DNA of 6,717 nucleotides from an uncultured Alphaproteobacteria bacterium. GTDB taxonomy: Bacteria; Pseudomonadota; Alphaproteobacteria; CASFRQ01; SAAU01. A program made the translations under genes and the position numbers. Location of the stretch: positions 1-6,717 of the forward strand of contig CASFRQ010000108.1 in the NCBI GenBank assembly GCA_949296785.1, given 5' to 3'. A model generated the notes under the pieces. That model ran no database searches, was not told the DNA's origin, and saw nothing but the letters and a program-made list of their open reading frames with translations. Below are positions 1 to 6,409 of this stretch, piece by piece (the stretch's first letter is position 1; each line of letters begins with the position of its first letter).

Positions 1-974
1 TCGGAAGCAACGGCGTCCGCCAAAAGTCCGACGGCCAAGGCATAAAAATTTGAATTGTTCCATCTTTTAATCGTGTAAAAATTCGGATAAACCAAATACG
101 CTTTGTTCGCATAGCCGTTCGGAAAAATAAGAACGGCCTTCATTTTTTTTATTTCTTCAGGCAGAGAAGAGACGAGTTCTTCCGACAAAAGACCGGTTTT
201 TGAGAATCCCTCTAATGTGTAAGTCAGAGAAGACCCCAGCTTTGTCCAGTCATACCCTTCGGGAACCGTGATTTTCCGTCCCCATTTTATTCCTCTTTTC
301 CACCCCGCTTTTGCCAGGTAATTGGCGGCGGAGGCAAAAGCGTCTTCTTTTTCGTTAATAATGTCAACTGTTCCGTTGCCGTTACCGTCTACGGCATAAG
401 CGGCGTAAGTGGTCGGCATAAACTGAAACTGCCCGAAGGCGCCCGCCCAAGACCCCTTGTGAGAAACGGCATTTTGCGCCTGAAGCATTTTTAAATAAGC
501 CAGCAGTTGTTTTTTAAAGAAAGCCGCCCGCCGCCCTTCGTAAGTCAAAGTTGCCAAAGCGCTCGCAATATCCGTAGAACCCGTATAACTGCCGTAGTTC
601 GTTTCCAGCCCCCATAGAGCGATGATATACTGCGCGGGTACACCGTACTTTTGCGTCAAAGAATCCAAAAGAACTTTGTTTTCTTTTAAAAGAAGACGTC
701 CTTTTTTCACTCGGGCGGCTGTCAGGCGTTTTACAAGATATTCATCAAAAGTCTGCCTAAATTCCGGCTGTTTTCTGTCCGCCTGCACGACAAAAGGCAG
801 AAATCTGATTTCCGGCAGGACTTTATTTAAAAAAGAGGCGGATATTCCTTCCTGAAGAGCCTCTTGTTTAAAAGCTTCCTTCCACGCGTTGAAACCTTCC
901 CCGTCGTCGGCTCTGCCGGCCGCGGCGGATAAGGTCAGAAGCAGGAGGGATGCCAAACAATAAAAGACCTTCAT
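1..974 (-). CDS. mltB: Lytic murein transglycosylase, MltB family (3' end beyond the left edge)
   Basis: Cleaves the MurNAc-GlcNAc bond of peptidoglycan to leave 1,6-anhydroMurNAc, acting in the periplasm. The visible 324 codons start at ATG 974-972, with TAAGGA (982-987) 7 nt upstream. Residues 1-22 look like a Sec signal peptide (MKVF start, a Leu/Ala-rich core, probable cleavage after GRA). Cys6 lies too early to be a lipobox, so this is more like a soluble family member than a lipoprotein. The SLT_2-type catalytic domain is clear: G-L-E-T-N-Y-G with the putative catalytic Glu at about residue 124, then A-L-A-T-L-T-Y, G-A-F-G-Q-F-Q-F-M-P-T-T-Y, an Asp/Asn-rich A-V-D-G-N-G-N-G-T-V-D segment, A-N-Y-L-A, and near the edge R-W-N-N-S-N-F-Y-A-L-A-V-G-L-L-A-D, which is diagnostic of the family. 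The frame stays open to base 1, so only the tail (possibly a peptidoglycan-binding domain) is missing. The gene is divergent from birA. Family assignment is firm; the exact paralogue is not. Confidence 0.93.
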   Translation of the reverse strand, partial: MKVFYCLASLLLLTLSAAAGRADDGEGFNAWKEAFKQEALQEGISASFLNKVLPEIRFLPFVVQADRKQPEFRQTFDEYLVKRLTAARVKKGRLLLKENKVLLDSLTQKYGVPAQYIIALWGLETNYGSYTGSTDIASALATLTYEGRRAAFFKKQLLAYLKMLQAQNAVSHKGSWAGAFGQFQFMPTTYAAYAVDGNGNGTVDIINEKEDAFASAANYLAKAGWKRGIKWGRKITVPEGYDWTKLGSSLTYTLEGFSKTGLLSEELVSSLPEEIKKMKAVLIFPNGYANKAYLVYPNFYTIKRWNNSNFYALAVGLLADAVAS

Positions 975-1020
975 CAAATTTTCCTTATTTTAGAACCAAC
1001 CATCTTGAATATCAGACAGC

Positions 1021-1049
1021 ATTATACCGAAAGATTCCTTTTTTTAAAC
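1021..1049 (-). promoter_or_regulatory. Sigma-70-type promoter for the mltB-family gene
   Basis: Read on the minus strand, a perfect TATAAT -10 box (1021-1026) lies 17 bp downstream of a weak -35, GTTTAA (1044-1049). Transcription would start about 40 nt upstream of the ATG at 974. The -10 is convincing and the -35 is poor. Inferred from sequence only. Confidence 0.55.
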
Positions 1050-1076
1050 CCTTTAAATTATCTTTTTTTGTTTTGC

Positions 1077-1104
1077 TTGAAATTTACGGGAAAACCTTTA
1101 TACT
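1077..1104 (+). promoter_or_regulatory. Sigma-70-type promoter for the birA-rnj unit
   Basis: TTGAAA (1077-1082) is followed after 16 bp by TATACT (1099-1104), 27 bp upstream of the birA ATG. AAAGGA (1117-1122) serves as the ribosome binding site, 9 nt before the ATG. The leader would be only about 20 nt. This promoter and the divergent mltB promoter sit back to back, with their -35 boxes about 27 bp apart. Confidence 0.6.
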
Positions 1105-1131
1105 TTCAAAAAAAAGAAAGGAAACGGCGGA

Positions 1132-1842
1132 ATGTCCCTTTGGCGGGAATATGTTTTTGAAAAGTGTGAAAGCACGAATGATTTGGCAAAAGAATATCCT
1201 CCTTTTTCCTGTGTCCGGGCTTTGGTTCAGACGAAGGGGAGAGGACGGTTGGGGCGCGTCTGGTCTTCCGAAAAAGGAAATCTGTTTGTCAGCTATGTTT
1301 TCCCGCCTGTCTGTCGGCCGTCGGACATGAGCTTTGTTGCTGCCGTCGGTGTGGCTTTGGCGTTAAAGGAATACGCCCCCCACCTGAAATGGCCGAACGA
1401 TGTGTTGATTGACGGGGCGAAAGTTTGCGGAATCTTGACGGAAACTTCTTTTATCGGAACCAAGCCCGAAAAAACAATTGTCGGTATTGGCGTTAATATT
1501 GCCTCTTCTCCGAAAGGGGAGGGAATCTTATACAAAACCGCCTGTCTGAATGAAAAAGGAGCCTCCCGAACGCCTGAGGAAGTTCAAGGTTGTTTGAATG
1601 AGGCTTTGACCGAAACTTTTGCCCTTTATCAAAAAGAGGGATTTGAGGCCATTCGTCAAAAGTGGTTGTCCTTTGCTCTACCGAAGGGACAAAAAATAAA
1701 AGTTCGCCTTCCCGATAAAGAAGAGGAGGGGCTTTTTTTAGGAATAAACGAGGACGGCTCTCTCATTTTAGAGCTGAAAAACAAAGAAACCCGTGTCATC
1801 AGCGCCGGGGATGTTTTTATGGAAAACGAAAAAAATGAATAG
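1132..1842 (+). CDS. birA: Biotin--[acetyl-CoA-carboxylase] ligase, without the repressor domain
   Basis: Activates biotin with ATP to biotinyl-5'-AMP and transfers it to the lysine of the biotin carboxyl carrier protein of acetyl-CoA carboxylase (and other carboxylases), supporting fatty acid synthesis in the cytoplasm. The 236-residue protein starts directly in the catalytic domain (E-S-T-N-D at 13-17). Visible motifs are the biotinyl-AMP loop G-R-G-R-L-G-R (36-42) followed by V-W, K-W-P-N-D (86-90), K-V-C-G-I-L-T-E (97-104, with Lys97 equivalent to the biotin-contacting Lys of E. coli BirA), and V-G-I-G-V-N-I (117-123). A small C-terminal beta domain covers about 187-231. There is no N-terminal winged helix, so it is a group I (monofunctional) ligase and cannot be the bio-operon repressor in the E. 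coli manner. It is 9 bp from rnj and co-transcribed with it. Confidence 0.96.
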   Translation: MSLWREYVFEKCESTNDLAKEYPPFSCVRALVQTKGRGRLGRVWSSEKGNLFVSYVFPPVCRPSDMSFVAAVGVALALKEYAPHLKWPNDVLIDGAKVCGILTETSFIGTKPEKTIVGIGVNIASSPKGEGILYKTACLNEKGASRTPEEVQGCLNEALTETFALYQKEGFEAIRQKWLSFALPKGQKIKVRLPDKEEEGLFLGINEDGSLILELKNKETRVISAGDVFMENEKNE

Positions 1843-1851
1843 GAAGTTATA

Positions 1852-3540
1852 ATGACTGAAGAAAATAAAAAGCAAAGCGAAATGATTATACCGCAGGACA
1901 GTTTTGTCTTTATCCCTATCGGAGGGTCCACCGAAATCGGCATGAACTGTTATCTGTACGGATACAAGGGAAAATGGTTGGCCGTTGACTGCGGCATCGG
2001 GTTTGCCGATGAAAATTTGCCCGGGGTGGATGTCTTGTTGCCGGATGCGCAATTTATCGCCGAACATAAAAAAGATTTGGTCGGATTGGTTATTACGCAC
2101 GCACATGAAGACCATATCGGCGCCGTCGCTTACTTATGGCAAGACTTTCAATGCCCGATTTATGTAACGCCGTTTGCCTATGAACTGTTGGAAGACAAGC
2201 TGAACGAAGAAAACCTTCTCAAACGGGCGCAGGTTGAAATCGTGGAAAAAGGCGCCATTTTGGATTTGGATCCGTTTGAAGTGGAATTCATCTCCATGAC
2301 CCATTCCATCCCGGAACCGAACGCTTTAGCCATCCGGACGGATAAAGGAACCGTTGTTCACACGGGCGACTGGAAGTTTGACGATAATTCTCTCATCGGG
2401 GAAAAGGCGGACATTCCGACTTTAAAAAAACTAGGGAAAGAAGGCGTTTTGGCGCTGGTGTCCGATTCAACGAATGTTTTTGTGGAATCTCAGGATAATA
2501 CGGAGGAGGATGTCCGTAAAAGCCTGGAGGAATTATTTTCTCGCTATCAGGAAAATAAAATTGTTGTTACCTGTTTTGCCTCAAATGTCGTTCGGGTAGA
2601 AAGCATTTACTGGGCGGCGCATAAAAACGGACGACAGGTGTGCCTGATGGGACGGTCTTTATGGCGGATTGACGACGCGGCCAGAGCGGCGGGCTACATG
2701 AAAGGTATCCCTCAGTTTTTAACGGAAAAAGAAGCGATGGAATTGCCGGAGGATAAAGTTGTTTATGTTTGTACCGGCTCTCAGGGGGAACCGTTCTCCG
2801 CTTTGAACAAAGTAGCCAATGCCAAACCGGGAACGGGCGCTTTACACCTGCATCCCGGGGATGTCGTGGTCTTTTCTTCACGAATTATACCGGGTAATGA
2901 AAAGGAAATCGCGCTTTTACAGAAAAAACTTTTGGCTCAGGGGGCCTCCATTATCACGGAAAGAGAGTATCTCGTTCATGTGTCCGGTCATCCAAGCCAG
3001 GTGGAGATGAAAAAGCTGTACCAGCTTTTAAAACCGAAAATCGCCATCCCCGTCCATGGGGAAGCTTTGCAACTGGCCGAACATATTCAGCTGTCCAAAA
3101 GCTGGGGCGTACCTTTTACCATTGTTTTGCAGGACGGAGAAGTCCTGGACCTTGACCCGCAGGCGCCGGAAATTATCGGGGAAGTGCCGACGGGTATTTT
3201 GGCGATGGACGGCAAAAAAATCATCCCCATCAACGCCAATGTCATTCGGCAAAGGAGAAAAATGTTGGAGGGCGGTACCGTCGTTGTGACAATCGTCGCG
3301 GATAAAGAAGGGACTTTGCTCGGCCAACCGCAGGTTTCCTCATTCGGGCTTCTGGATGAAAACTCAAAAGAAGCCGACGCTTTAAGACAACGCATTACGG
3401 ATGAAGCGGCTCAGTCAAAGGAAAACAAAAAGACTTCAGATGATGATTTGAAGGAAGCGGCGCGTCTGGCCGTCCGCAGATTCTTGAATGAAAACTACGG
3501 GAAAAAGCCGGTGATTGAAATTCATCTGGTTCGCATCTGA
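1852..3540 (+). CDS. rnj: Ribonuclease J
   Basis: Metallo-beta-lactamase/beta-CASP ribonuclease with 5'-to-3' exonuclease and often endonuclease activity, acting in mRNA decay and rRNA/sRNA maturation in the cytoplasm. The 562 residues match the usual length of about 550-560. Zinc-binding motifs are in order: H-A-H-E-D-H (83-88), T-H-S-I-P-E with His151, T-G-D-W with Asp173, D-S-T-N (205-208), and, after the inserted beta-CASP domain (about 215-360), S-G-H-P-S (His380) and P-V-H-G-E (His402). A C-terminal domain follows from about 465. The early G-G-S-T-E-I-G-M-N (24-32) is also typical of the family. The ATG at 1852 is preceded by AGGAAG (1841-1846), which overlaps the birA stop, so translation is probably coupled. 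In many Alphaproteobacteria coaX lies between birA and rnj; it is absent here. Confidence 0.96.
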   Translation: MTEENKKQSEMIIPQDSFVFIPIGGSTEIGMNCYLYGYKGKWLAVDCGIGFADENLPGVDVLLPDAQFIAEHKKDLVGLVITHAHEDHIGAVAYLWQDFQCPIYVTPFAYELLEDKLNEENLLKRAQVEIVEKGAILDLDPFEVEFISMTHSIPEPNALAIRTDKGTVVHTGDWKFDDNSLIGEKADIPTLKKLGKEGVLALVSDSTNVFVESQDNTEEDVRKSLEELFSRYQENKIVVTCFASNVVRVESIYWAAHKNGRQVCLMGRSLWRIDDAARAAGYMKGIPQFLTEKEAMELPEDKVVYVCTGSQGEPFSALNKVANAKPGTGALHLHPGDVVVFSSRIIPGNEKEIALLQKKLLAQGASIITEREYLVHVSGHPSQVEMKKLYQLLKPKIAIPVHGEALQLAEHIQLSKSWGVPFTIVLQDGEVLDLDPQAPEIIGEVPTGILAMDGKKIIPINANVIRQRRKMLEGGTVVVTIVADKEGTLLGQPQVSSFGLLDENSKEADALRQRITDEAAQSKENKKTSDDDLKEAARLAVRRFLNENYGKKPVIEIHLVRI

Positions 3541-3607
3541 TTCTTTAGTTTTTTCTTTAATATAGTCAATTAACATATTGTTTTTGAAAAAAAATATTCT
3601 TTGGAAG
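3541..3607 (+). other. Short AT-rich spacer between rnj and the LysM/LytM gene
   Basis: The spacer is rich in T and A and has no convincing terminator: the best inverted repeat is CAAT...ATTG (3567-3580) before TTTTT, a stem of only 4 bp. TATAGT (3561-3566) could be a weak -10 box, but no good -35 accompanies it. The downstream gene may therefore be expressed by readthrough from birA-rnj, by a weak local promoter, or by both. Confidence 0.3.
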
Positions 3608-4618
3608 ATGGATAAAAAAATAAGAAAATACAGTCGCTTAATTGTCTGCCTTTTCCTGTTGGGAGTAGGGCAGGGGTGTGAGTTGTATATTCCAAAATCC
3701 ACTTCCAAAGGATACACGCATTTTGAAACCAGCCATATCGTAACCGTCCGCAAGGGTGATACGGTTTATTCTTTGGCCAAAAAGAATAATGTGCCTGTCC
3801 GCGATTTTATTACAGCCAACCGTTTGAAATCACCGTACACTATTCAGCCGGGACAGCGCCTGCGTGTTCCCAAAGCACCGGTTCATATCGTTAAAAAAGG
3901 GGAAACGCTTTACAGTATTTCCAGAAGGTACGGAGTCAGCCTTAATTCGTTGGCAAGGATAAACGGCGTTTCTTCGCCGTCTTCTTTACAAACAGGGCAA
4001 AAGCTTTTCCTTCCAGCGCCATCATATGCTGGCACAGGTTCCGTTTCATCCGGAAAAACGACAACGCAATGGAGTTCGGCATCCAAAGCTGCTTCAAAAA
4101 CCAAAGTTTCCTCCGGGAAAAGCAGCAAAAAGAGAACGGGAAGCACTGTCAAAAAAACGACGAATAATAAAGGAAATAAAAAGAAAACAGCGGCGGTTTC
4201 TTCAAAAAAGAGGGCTTCGCTTCCAAAACCGGCCCCCTTATCCAAGGGGAAGTTTGCCTGGCCGGTAAAAGGGAAAATTATTTCTTCCTATGGCCCGCAT
4301 GGCAAAGGAAAATTTAACGACGGTATTAACATTTCGGCCAAAAAAGGACAAACGGTCGTTGCCGCGCAAAACGGCGTCGTCGCCTATGCCGGCAACGGTT
4401 TGAAAGGATTCGGCTATCTGCTTCTCATCAAACATGATAAAGGCTGGGTAACCGCTTACGCCCACAATGAAAAACTTCTTGTTTCAAAAGGGCAGAAAGT
4501 CAAAAAAGGGCAGGCGGTAGCCAAAGCCGGCGCCACGGGAAATGTCCACGCGCCTCAGGTTCATTTTGAAATCAGGCAAGGCGTTAAATCCTTAGATCCG
4601 AAGAAGTATTTGGAGTAG
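3608..4618 (+). CDS. NlpD/DipM-like LysM-LytM cell-wall protein (probable non-catalytic amidase activator)
   Basis: A 336-residue envelope protein. Residues 1-23 give a Lys/Arg-rich start and a hydrophobic core (signal peptide or lipoprotein signal) ending at Cys24. Two LysM peptidoglycan-binding repeats follow (about 43-88 and 92-136, each with H-I-V-x-V/K, K-G-D/E-T, Y-S-L/I and a P-G/T-G-Q-x-L end), then a Ser/Lys/Thr-rich linker (137-214) and a LytM/M23 domain (215-336). The metal site is degenerate: the canonical HxGxD is N-D-G-I-N (Asn237, Asn241) and the canonical HxH is Q-V-H (Gln317, His319); only Y-A-H (His286) and His319 remain. This matches LytM factors such as NlpD, EnvC and DipM, which activate septal amidases rather than cut peptidoglycan. 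I chose ATG 3608 because it leaves a proper signal peptide. A TTG at 3578 in frame would add 10 residues; neither start has a well-spaced Shine-Dalgarno sequence, GGAAG lying only 0-2 nt before 3608. The lipobox (G-Q-G-C) is atypical. The gene ends 11 bp from a convergent gene remnant. Confidence 0.85.
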   Translation: MDKKIRKYSRLIVCLFLLGVGQGCELYIPKSTSKGYTHFETSHIVTVRKGDTVYSLAKKNNVPVRDFITANRLKSPYTIQPGQRLRVPKAPVHIVKKGETLYSISRRYGVSLNSLARINGVSSPSSLQTGQKLFLPAPSYAGTGSVSSGKTTTQWSSASKAASKTKVSSGKSSKKRTGSTVKKTTNNKGNKKKTAAVSSKKRASLPKPAPLSKGKFAWPVKGKIISSYGPHGKGKFNDGINISAKKGQTVVAAQNGVVAYAGNGLKGFGYLLLIKHDKGWVTAYAHNEKLLVSKGQKVKKGQAVAKAGATGNVHAPQVHFEIRQGVKSLDPKKYLE

Positions 4619-4629
4619 AAAAAGTTTTT

Positions 4630-5094
4630 TTATGGATAAATATTTTCATAAATAAAAAATTCCATTGTATTTATTTTTTCGGCGTATTTTGCACAAACTT
4701 CCAGTTTTTCTTTTAAATTTTTTGAAAAAAATGTTTCTGTAGGTGTTTCTGTATCGTCCGGATCTAGACCTCCATAATTCGTATTGGCAACGATTCTGCC
4801 CCAAATATCCATTCTAGCTAGTTCCTGGCAAGTCTGGACTGACATTTTAGAAAAAAGGAAAACTGCACGGTTTCCTTCAAACAGAGAAAAAATAACGTCC
4901 CCGTTTCCGTTGTATTTCACATATGCTTCTTTTAGATTTTCAAAATTTATGGATTTTGACGCTATATTTAGTGCTTCTCCTTTATTCATAGCAGGCAACG
5001 ATTCAGCTATTGAATTTAATTGAGAGTAAACGATATTCAATTCTTCCGTCAAAGCATTCAATCGTATTTTCTGCATAGCCATATTGTCGGAGGC
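4630..5094 (-). pseudogene. 5'-truncated gene remnant, possibly type IV pilin-like
   Basis: The open frame can begin no further upstream than the codon after TAA 5097-5095; the first ATG is at 5082-5080, giving 150 residues. No Shine-Dalgarno sequence precedes it. The protein begins abruptly in what looks like an amphipathic helix (A-S-D-N-M-A-M-Q-K-I-R-L-N-A-L), then has a globular part with two Cys (in V-Q-T-C-Q-E-L-A-R-M and L-E-V-C-A-K-Y), an N-T-N-Y-G-G-L segment and a C-terminal F-F-I-Y-E-N. The helix running into a T-C-Q-E-L-A-x-M-D-x-W-G-type segment reminds me of type IVb/PilS-like pilins, where a hydrophobic prepilin N-terminus should come first; here it is missing. I therefore infer loss of the 5' end near 5095. 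The pilin link is a weak resemblance. The alternative is a small intact hypothetical protein starting at 5082. It is convergent with the LysM/LytM gene and more AT-rich than the genes to its left. Confidence 0.45.
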
Positions 5095-5103
5095 TTAGCC
5101 GGC
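5095..5103. repeat. 9-bp direct repeat TTAGCCGGC, left copy
   Basis: An identical 9-mer lies at 6616-6624, 1.52 kb away. This copy spans the TAA that interrupts the pilin-like frame on the minus strand, where the reading is GCC-GGC-TAA, the same as at the right copy. It may be an insertion target duplication or recombination scar, but a 9-bp match is expected many times by chance in a window this size, so the case rests on its position only. Confidence 0.25.
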
Positions 5104-5337
5104 AGAAAGAGTTATTGAAGAAGTACAATTAGTTACCGCTGTGGAACAGGCCGTATTAGAGTTTCTCAACAATTAGGCTATGGAGTTTCAGTTCTTGTTG
5201 GAACACCAGAAGCCAGAAACTTGTGCGAAAAAGAAGGAAATGGAAATATAGATATTTTCTTTGGTTGTACTTCAGAACCTTCGCAGCAATACCGAAGAAT
5301 AAAGAAAGGAGTACTTAAAAAAGAGGAGGGGATTTAA
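5099..5337 (+). pseudogene. 3' fragment of an unrecognised gene, start missing and possibly frameshifted
   Basis: A plus-strand frame is open from 5119 to a TAA at 5335-5337 (72 codons) with no ATG or GTG in it. It reads convincingly as protein, for example Y-R-C-G-T-G-R-I-R-V-S-Q-Q-L-G-Y-G, then V-L-V-G-T-P-E-A-R-N-L-C, a D-I-F-F-G-C segment and a Lys/Arg-rich C-terminus. A second plausible frame, open at 5099-5176 (A-E-R-V-I-E-E-V-Q-L-V-T-A-V-E-Q), overlaps its beginning, as if one gene suffered a single frameshift between 5119 and 5176. I do not recognise the family. The last codons contain GAGGAGGGG (5323-5331), a strong Shine-Dalgarno-like stretch, yet no gene starts after it, suggesting that a next gene in the original operon was lost. 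The fragment is divergent from the truncated gene on its left and convergent with the methyltransferase. Confidence 0.4.
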
Positions 5338-5340
5338 AAC

Positions 5341-5363
5341 AAAAAAATTAATTTATTAAATTA
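5341..5363 (-). terminator. Probable intrinsic terminator of the methyltransferase gene
   Basis: On the minus strand, TAATTTA-A-TAAATTA (5363-5349) forms a 6-7 bp AT-only stem with a tiny loop, followed by A and then seven T (5347-5341). A second inverted repeat, TTTCTAT-AAAGC-ATAGAAA (5391-5373; 7-bp stem, 5-nt loop), overlaps the stop codon of the methyltransferase just upstream. Both stems lack GC pairs, so strength is uncertain. Confidence 0.5.
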
Positions 5364-5382
5364 TCATTTTAATTTCTATGCT

Positions 5383-6348
5383 TTATAGAAAAATAGATTT
5401 TTTACCGGCTCTTTTTTGAAGAACGCAAGAGTTTCTTTCCCAAAAAACACCGTCAACATACCCTTGTATAGCCTTGTTTTTTTCGGCTGTTTCCAACCTT
5501 TTTTCACACCAAACGCAATATTTATCGTTCTGCTCTATTCCGCAAAATTTCCTGTTTAATTTCTTACAAACTACGGAAGTTGTTCCGGAGCCTAAAAAAG
5601 GATCAAAAACAATATCATTTTCATTTGAACTGGCCAGAACCAACTTGGCAACCAGTTTTTCCGGCTTTTGCGTCGGATGCCCCGTATTTTCCGGCATACT
5701 CCAATAAGGAATTGAAATATCATCCCAAAAATTAGAAGGGCAGGTATTTCGGAAATTTCCTTCTCCCGTTTTCTCCCACCCTTTAGGTTTTCCTTCTTTT
5801 TTATAAGGAGCAACTACTTTTTTCCTTACTTTAACGGCATCTAAATTAAAAGTATAACGATTGCTGTTTGTCGCAAACCAAATATCCTCCATTGCGTTCT
5901 TCCAATTAGAATTTGCCCCTCTGCCTTTTTCCCTTTGCCAGGTAATTCGGTTCTGAATTTTGAAATAATTTTTCAAGATATCTCCGATAATCAAACTGCT
6001 TTTCCAATCGCAACAAACATAAATAGAGGCATTTTCTTTCATAAGAGGCTTTATTTTTTCAATCCATTGAACAGTATACTGCCGGTATTCAGCTTCATTT
6101 AAGACGTTAAACTTTTTTCCGTCGTAATCTTTATTTAAGTTATAGGGAGGATCTGCAATAACCAAATCCACAAAGCAAGAGGGCAGTTTATCCAAAATTT
6201 CAAAAGTATCGCCCAAAATGGTTTTGTTAAGTATCTTTTCTGTTTTTGACAGATCAGAAGCAATCGTCAGGCATCTTTCCAAATATTCTTTTCCTTCTTC
6301 CACAGAAATATCCAATGTTTTGTTTCTGACAGATTTTATTTTTTTCAT
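5383..6348 (-). CDS. Beta-class DNA adenine (N6) methyltransferase
   Basis: Transfers a methyl group from S-adenosylmethionine to adenine N6 (possibly cytosine N4) in a specific DNA site. The 321 residues show motif IV D-P-P-Y (66-69, within I-A-D-P-P-Y-N-L), then the region I take as target recognition (about 140-222, including N-F-W-D-D-I-S-I-P-Y-W), then H-P-T-Q-K-P (224-229) and motif I F-D-P-F-L-G-S-G-T-T (248-257). D-P-P-Y before the F-x-G-x-G motif is the beta-class order (N6_N4_Mtase family, as in CcrM). R-Y-T-F-N-L-D-A-V-K and the H-P-T-Q-K-P block also recall CcrM, but the protein lacks the CcrM C-terminal extension and has a different middle, so I do not predict GANTC or any other site. 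All catalytic motifs are intact. The ATG at 6348 has a weak AAAGAG site (6355-6360). No restriction endonuclease gene is seen beside it: it is either orphan or paired with something beyond the right edge. It is AT-rich and flanked by gene debris, suggesting horizontal acquisition. Confidence 0.93.
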   Translation of the reverse strand: MKKIKSVRNKTLDISVEEGKEYLERCLTIASDLSKTEKILNKTILGDTFEILDKLPSCFVDLVIADPPYNLNKDYDGKKFNVLNEAEYRQYTVQWIEKIKPLMKENASIYVCCDWKSSLIIGDILKNYFKIQNRITWQREKGRGANSNWKNAMEDIWFATNSNRYTFNLDAVKVRKKVVAPYKKEGKPKGWEKTGEGNFRNTCPSNFWDDISIPYWSMPENTGHPTQKPEKLVAKLVLASSNENDIVFDPFLGSGTTSVVCKKLNRKFCGIEQNDKYCVWCEKRLETAEKNKAIQGYVDGVFWERNSCVLQKRAGKKSIFL

Positions 6349-6380
6349 ATCAAACTCTTTTGGAAAATATATTTTGATGG

Positions 6381-6409
6381 ATAATATGAAAATCTTTGCG
6401 AAAAATCAA
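6381..6409 (-). promoter_or_regulatory. Sigma-70-type promoter of the methyltransferase gene
   Basis: On the minus strand, TTGATT (6409-6404) and TATTAT (6386-6381) are separated by exactly 17 bp, giving a leader of about 25 nt before the ATG at 6348. This is the best promoter in the right part of the window and lets the methyltransferase be transcribed independently of the gene at the right edge. Confidence 0.55.

Noticed and set aside
1033..1037. A GANTC site (GATTC) inside the mltB promoter, and another at 3539-3543 before the LysM/LytM gene
   Set aside because: GANTC is the CcrM target in Alphaproteobacteria, but such 5-mers occur by chance throughout the window, so position alone does not show regulation.
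950..1330. A plus-strand open frame of 126 codons before and over the start of birA
   Set aside because: It crosses the divergent promoter region and overlaps birA in another frame; its product has no coherent domain. birA has clear family motifs.
3436..3753. A minus-strand frame of 105 codons over the rnj-LysM/LytM junction
   Set aside because: It is antisense to the conserved C-terminus of RNase J and the signal peptide of the next gene; no start signals or protein-like features.
4016..4250. Repetitive Lys/Ser/Thr-rich coding stretch in the LysM/LytM gene
   Set aside because: I find no clean tandem repeat unit; it is a typical disordered linker between LysM and LytM domains.
4619..4660. 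Possible bidirectional terminator between the LysM/LytM gene and the convergent remnant
   Set aside because: There are A- and T-runs and a 6-bp TTTATG...CATAAA repeat with a 12-nt loop, but no stable GC-containing stem, so I do not call it.
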